Shown here: positions 5,709 through 9,042 of the stretch, piece after piece
Numbering within the stretch: the stretch's first letter is position 1
How the letters are laid out: each line of letters starts with the position of its first letter
Assembly: GCA_003139735.1 (NCBI GenBank)
Contig: PLGA01000112.1
Location: 6,728 to 15,769 of the forward strand
DNA from: Bryobacterales bacterium
GTDB taxonomy: Bacteria > Acidobacteriota > Terriglobia > Bryobacterales > Bryobacteraceae
Length of the DNA: 9,042 nucleotides
Reading direction: 5' to 3'
Translations under genes and position numbers: made by a program
The notes under the pieces: model-generated
What the model saw: the letters and a program-made list of their open reading frames with translations, nothing else
What the model was told of the DNA's origin: nothing
The model's database searches: none

Positions 5709-5948
5709 GTGCAAAGTAAGACGACGCCGGTTTTGGCGAAGGCGATCAAGACCACGCCCGAGGCCCTCATTGTGGTTGTGGAAGACGGGGCGGTGTCGAT
5801 TCCTTGGGAAAGGTGCTCCGCGCGCCTTGCCCGCGCGTCCGCGATAGAACGAAATCGAGCGGAACTCTCACCTTCCGGTTACGGTATCCATTGGCCATTG
5901 ATTGACGAGGACTTGGCGGTTGGCCCTTTGGTTCGGGCGACTGCCTGA
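5709..5948 (+). CDS. DUF2442 domain protein
   Basis: Small cytoplasmic protein of 79 aa and unknown function. From residue 10 on it is one DUF2442 domain: AIKTTPEALIVVVEDGAVSI, then PWERCSARLARASAIERNR, then the hallmark GYGIHWPLIDEDLAVGPLV. In this family the first half is a small beta-sheet, and the conserved GxGIHWPxLDEDI segment ends the domain. DUF2442 genes often sit beside DUF4160 genes, and some are discussed as toxin-antitoxin-like pairs; here no DUF4160 or other partner is adjacent. GTG 5709 is chosen because GGAGGGG lies just upstream (5699-5705) and because a consensus -10 (5664-5669) places the transcript start between 5586 and 5709. The residues that an ATG 5586 start would add do not look like protein and include half of the 28-bp palindrome. 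Confidence 0.85.
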   Translation: MQSKTTPVLAKAIKTTPEALIVVVEDGAVSIPWERCSARLARASAIERNRAELSPSGYGIHWPLIDEDLAVGPLVRATA

Positions 5949-5996
5949 GCGGCGAGGCAGACCGCAAGGGACGATGGTCTGCCCCACGAACCACGC

Positions 5997-6002
5997 TACA
6001 AT
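5997..6002 (+). promoter_or_regulatory. -10 box of comEC, probably leaderless
   Basis: TACAAT ends 9 nt before TTG 6012, placing transcription within a few bases of the start codon. No Shine-Dalgarno and no convincing -35 are visible. Confidence 0.45.
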
Positions 6003-6011
6003 CGTCGTACC

Positions 6012-8528
6012 TTGAAAGATCCGCTGGTCGTTCCAGTGGCTGCTGTTGCCGCGGGAATTCTGGCCACCCGCTTCGCCGGCTTTCACGAACCCGAGTTGTT
6101 CTGCGCCATGGGAGCTTTCCTGTTGCTGGGAGGGCTGGCGCTCTACCGGCGGGCGCGGGCGCTGGCGGGGGTGTGCTGCTGCCTGGGATTGCTGGCGGGC
6201 GGCGCGCTGACGGCGGTGATCCATGCGCCCGGACCGGCGCCGGAACTCGACGTGGAAGGGCGCGAGGTGGTCATTCTGGGCGGGTGCGTGGTGGAACCGC
6301 CGGCGGTTTCCGGAGAGCGCGAGCGCTTCGTGCTGGAACTGGAGCGCCACGCGCGGGCGCAGGTGACGCTCTATACGCGCGAAGGCGAGACGCTGCCCGC
6401 TTTGCGCTACGGCCAGAATATCGAAATGGACGCGCGCGTCCGCCCGCCGCGCAATTTCGGCAACCCGGGCGCGTTCGATTACGCACGCTTCCTGGCGCGG
6501 CAGGACGTGTTCTGGACGGCCTCCGGCGCGGCCAGCACAGTGCGCATTCTGCCCGGCCGCTGCGGCTCTCGCGTGGAGGGTTTCGCGATGGACCTGCGCG
6601 CCGCCGCGCTCGACCGCATCGCGCGCATCTACCGGGGCAGCGAGTACAACACGGGGATGATGCAGGCGATGCTGGTGGGCCAGTCTTACCAACTGCAAAG
6701 AGTCTGGACCGCGGATTACCGCTCCACCGGGACTTTTCACGCGCTGGTGATTTCGGGCACGCACGTCGCCATATTGGCGGCATTCTTCCTGTTCGCGCTG
6801 CGGATCTGCTTCGTGCCGGAACAGGCGGCGCTGGTGGCGACGGTGGCGGCGGCGTGGCTGTACGCGATGGTGGTTGGCTGGCATGCGCCGTGCGTGCGGG
6901 CGGCGGCGGGTCTCACGGTATTCACCGCCGGCAGTTTCTTTTACCGCCGGCGGCGCGCCATGAACCTGCTGGCGGCCGTGGCGCTGGCGTTCCTGGTCTT
7001 CGACCCCGAGCAACTGTTCGACGCCAGCTTCCAGCTTACGTTTCTGGCGGTGGCATTCCTGGCGGCGTTCGCGGTTCCGCTGATCCGGGCCACGTCGGGA
7101 CCGCTGGCGCGCGGTCTCAGCGACCTGGCCGATGCCGGGCGCGACCCGTACCTTCCCCCGCGCGTGGCGCAGTTCCGGGTTGAGATGCGGTTGCTGGCGG
7201 AGACCTTGCGCCGCGTGACGCATCTTCCGCCGCCGGCCGCCAGACTGGCCGTGACGCTGCCGGCGCGCGTGGCGCTATTCGTTTATGAGATCGCTGCCGT
7301 TTCCGCGGTGATTCAGATGGGGCTGGCGCTTCCCATGGTGGTCTATTTTCACCGGGTGGGGATCTCGGGCCTCTCCGCGAACGCGTTGGTGGTCCCGCTA
7401 CTGGGAGTGGCCGTGCCGCTGGGCTTCGTTTCGATTCTGACCGGCTGGGGTTGGATAGCGAAGGCGGTGGGCGGGCTGCTCTGGCTTTCGCAGCAGGTGG
7501 CCGCCTGGCACGCCGGCATCGAGCCGCATTGGCGCATCCCCACTCCGCCGCTGTGGCTGGGGGTGGCGTTCTCGGCCGCGTTGATCGCGGCGGCTGTGGC
7601 TCGCGGCCGGTGGCTGCGCGTTGCCACGGGCGCCGCCGTAGCCACGCTGCTGGCGCTGCTGCTGTGGAGCCCGTTTCCGCCGGATATCCACGCGGGCCAA
7701 CTGGAGATGGCGACCATCGACGTGGGGCAGGGCGACAGCATCTTCGTGGCGCTGCCCGATGGCAAGCGCATGCTGGTGGACGCCGGCGGCATCCCCGCGT
7801 TCCCGGGACAGCCCCGGCCGCGGCTCGATATCGGCGAGGACGTGGTGGCGCCCTATCTGTGGACGCGCGGGATTCGCAGCCTGGATGTAGTGGCCGCGTC
7901 GCACGGACACGAAGACCATATCGGCGGCATGGCGGCGATCATCGACGATTTCCACCCCAAGGAACTGTGGATCGGCGTGGAACCCGAGAGCGCCGCTTGG
8001 CGGGCGGTGCGGGAAGCCGCCGCGCGAAACGGCGTGAAGATCGTATCCATGGAATCGCCAAGCCGCTTCGCGTTCGGGGGCGCGGAGGTGCAGGTGCTTG
8101 CGCCGCTGGCGGGCTACGTCCCTTCCGGCGAGGCCAAGAACGACGACTCGTTGGTGCTGCGCCTCAGCTACGGCCGCCGCGCGTTCCTGCTGACGGGCGA
8201 CGTGGAACGGCCCATCGAGCAGTGGATGCTCGAGGAAAACGAAATCCAGCGCACCGACGTCCTGAAGACCGCTCACCACGGCAGCCGGACGTCAAGCACG
8301 GGGCCGTTTCTCGACGCGGTTTCGCCCGCGTTCGCGGTGATCTCGCTGGGTTTCGAGAACAGCTACGGTTTCCCGAACCGCGACGTTCTCGACCGTTTCC
8401 AGTACCGCGGCGTCATGGTCTTCCGCACGGATCTGGATGGGCTGGTGAGCATACGCACCGACGGGCGGCGGCTCTACGTGGACACCAATCGGGACCTGGG
8501 CGGCTGGGCGGCCACGCCCGCCTGGTAG
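6012..8528 (+). CDS. comEC: ComEC/Rec2 competence DNA-uptake channel
   Basis: Inner-membrane channel that takes single-stranded DNA into the cytoplasm during natural transformation. The 838-aa protein has the full three-part layout. The N-terminus has hydrophobic helices (roughly 5-23, 29-46, 50-69), followed by a soluble DUF4131/OB-like region to about 190. The polytopic competence domain (about 205-560) contains TGTFHALVISGTHVAIL around H243-H251 and DPEQLFDASFQLTFLAV from D331. The C-terminal metallo-beta-lactamase domain starts at DVGQGDS (570-576), with the metal motif SHGHEDH (630-636), LLTGDVE (726-732) and KTAHHGS (752-758); all expected metal ligands are present, so nuclease activity is plausible. 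The start is TTG 6012: (M)KDPLVVPVAAVAAG fits the usual N-terminus, and the next start, GTG 6036, would cut into helix 1. No comEA or comFC lies nearby, which is not unusual. Confidence 0.96.
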   Translation: MKDPLVVPVAAVAAGILATRFAGFHEPELFCAMGAFLLLGGLALYRRARALAGVCCCLGLLAGGALTAVIHAPGPAPELDVEGREVVILGGCVVEPPAVSGERERFVLELERHARAQVTLYTREGETLPALRYGQNIEMDARVRPPRNFGNPGAFDYARFLARQDVFWTASGAASTVRILPGRCGSRVEGFAMDLRAAALDRIARIYRGSEYNTGMMQAMLVGQSYQLQRVWTADYRSTGTFHALVISGTHVAILAAFFLFALRICFVPEQAALVATVAAAWLYAMVVGWHAPCVRAAAGLTVFTAGSFFYRRRRAMNLLAAVALAFLVFDPEQLFDASFQLTFLAVAFLAAFAVPLIRATSGPLARGLSDLADAGRDPYLPPRVAQFRVEMRLLAETLRRVTHLPPPAARLAVTLPARVALFVYEIAAVSAVIQMGLALPMVVYFHRVGISGLSANALVVPLLGVAVPLGFVSILTGWGWIAKAVGGLLWLSQQVAAWHAGIEPHWRIPTPPLWLGVAFSAALIAAAVARGRWLRVATGAAVATLLALLLWSPFPPDIHAGQLEMATIDVGQGDSIFVALPDGKRMLVDAGGIPAFPGQPRPRLDIGEDVVAPYLWTRGIRSLDVVAASHGHEDHIGGMAAIIDDFHPKELWIGVEPESAAWRAVREAAARNGVKIVSMESPSRFAFGGAEVQVLAPLAGYVPSGEAKNDDSLVLRLSYGRRAFLLTGDVERPIEQWMLEENEIQRTDVLKTAHHGSRTSSTGPFLDAVSPAFAVISLGFENSYGFPNRDVLDRFQYRGVMVFRTDLDGLVSIRTDGRRLYVDTNRDLGGWAATPAW

Positions 8529-8548
8529 GGTTGGGCGGCGAAAAGAGT

Positions 8549-8554
8549 TATAAA
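8549..8554 (+). promoter_or_regulatory. Possible -10 box for the [2Fe-2S] subunit gene
   Basis: TATAAA in the 56-bp spacer after comEC, about 30 nt before ATG 8585. No good -35 is seen. It suggests separate transcription from comEC, weakly. Confidence 0.25.
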
Positions 8555-8572
8555 GGTATTCAGACCGACTCT

Positions 8573-8576
8573 GGAG
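8573..8576 (+). promoter_or_regulatory. Ribosome binding site of the [2Fe-2S] subunit gene
   Basis: GGAG lies 8 nt before ATG 8585. It is one of the few clear Shine-Dalgarno sites in the window, in contrast to the leaderless-looking genes. Confidence 0.55.
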
Positions 8577-8584
8577 ATTTACTT

Positions 8585-9042
8585 ATGGAGCGAACGATTT
8601 CCTTTACGCTCAACGGCAAGGCCACGCGCATTTTGGTGGACGACCAGCGCACCCTGCTGTGGGTGCTGCGCGGCGACCTGGGGCTTACGGGCACGAAGTT
8701 TGGCTGCGGCGAGGGCTTGTGCGGCGCCTGTACCGTGATCGTGGACAAGCAGGCCGTGAGGTCGTGCTCGACGACGATCGGGGATGTGGCCGGCAAGCAG
8801 GTGATTACCATCGAGGGTCTGAGCCAGGACGGCAAGCCAAGCCCGCTGCAGGAGGCTTTCCTCAAACACAATGCCTTCCAGTGCGGCTATTGCACCTCAG
8901 GCATGATTGTCAACGCGCACGCGCTGCTGCTGAAGACGCCGCGGCCGACGCACGATGAAATTATCAAAGGGATGGACGACAACTTGTGCCGCTGCGGCGC
9001 GCAGGTGCGGATTGTGGATGCCATTCAGGAAGCCGCCGCGGC
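8585..9042 (+). CDS. [2Fe-2S] small subunit of a xanthine-oxidase-family molybdenum hydroxylase (IorA/CoxS-like; 3' end outside window)
   Basis: Electron-transfer subunit that carries two [2Fe-2S] clusters and relays electrons from the molybdopterin-cytosine-dinucleotide site of the catalytic subunit. The visible 152 residues hold nearly the whole domain pair. The plant-type ferredoxin fold starts at ISFTLNGKATRILVDDQ, with cluster ligands C41, C46, C49 and C61 (FGCGEGLCGACTV ... RSCS). The four-helix C-terminal domain has C100, C103, C135 and C137 (FQCGYCTSGM ... DNLCRCGAQVRI). All eight cysteines are present. Family members are about 150-170 aa, so only a few residues are missing. LLWVLRGDLGLTGTKFGCGEG resembles isoquinoline 1-oxidoreductase / aldehyde-oxidase alpha subunits more than the xanthine dehydrogenase fusion, but the substrate cannot be assigned. 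The large molybdenum-binding subunit gene is expected directly downstream, outside the window. Confidence 0.95.
   Translation, partial: MERTISFTLNGKATRILVDDQRTLLWVLRGDLGLTGTKFGCGEGLCGACTVIVDKQAVRSCSTTIGDVAGKQVITIEGLSQDGKPSPLQEAFLKHNAFQCGYCTSGMIVNAHALLLKTPRPTHDEIIKGMDDNLCRCGAQVRIVDAIQEAAA

Noticed and set aside
5868..7223. Minus-strand open frame of 451 codons opposite DUF2442 and comEC
   Set aside because: It is a His/Arg/Gln-rich shadow of comEC, whose plus-strand frame is complete and motif-rich.
7398..8279. Minus-strand open frame of 293 codons opposite the 3' half of comEC
   Set aside because: It lies opposite the comEC membrane and metallo-beta-lactamase regions with conserved metal motifs, and it shows no protein family features.

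Overview
The window is GC-rich, densely coded chromosomal DNA, most likely from an acidobacterium of the Bryobacterales / Candidatus Solibacter type. Three things point there. The first is an Oar-like TonB-dependent receptor with an N-terminal carboxypeptidase-regulatory-like domain. The second is a secreted protein with the 'LPNFV ... EYKNHRHFE' C-terminal pattern that I associate with expanded acidobacterial families. The third is that several genes have -10 boxes only 6-9 nt before their start codons. The taxonomic call is inference from protein style; there is no rRNA here to test it.

Layout. At the left edge, a TonB-dependent receptor on the minus strand runs out of the window (1-1324). 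A gene-free, divergently oriented region of about 310 bp (1325-1638) separates it from a stand-alone AraC/GlxA-type DNA-binding protein (1639-2058, +). An AT-rich promoter region (2059-2171) precedes a 452-aa exported protein of unknown function (2172-3530, +). A class I SAM-dependent methyltransferase follows (3573-4334, +). Its stop codon overlaps that of a small convergent CxxC...CxxC zinc-ribbon protein (4331-4579, -). That small gene shares a very compact, face-to-face promoter region with a monofunctional proline dehydrogenase (4602-5510, +). The next spacer (5511-5708) holds a perfect 28-bp palindrome, a short 10-bp palindrome and a consensus TATAAT, and leads into a 79-aa DUF2442 protein (5709-5948, +). 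Then come a full-length three-domain ComEC/Rec2 DNA-uptake channel (6012-8528, +) and, running off the right edge, the [2Fe-2S] small subunit of a xanthine-oxidase-family molybdenum hydroxylase (8585-9042, +).

Functionally this is a set of mostly independent housekeeping and accessory genes rather than one operon: outer-membrane uptake, proline catabolism, natural transformation and a molybdenum hydroxylase. Most genes appear to carry their own promoter. I see no insertion sequence, CRISPR array, tRNA, rRNA, prophage or defence module. I do not find convincing evidence of a new multi-gene system. The observations most worth a second look are the uncharacterised exported protein with its linker duplication, the lone GlxA-like DNA-binding domain beside it, the perfect palindrome, and the run of apparently leaderless promoters.
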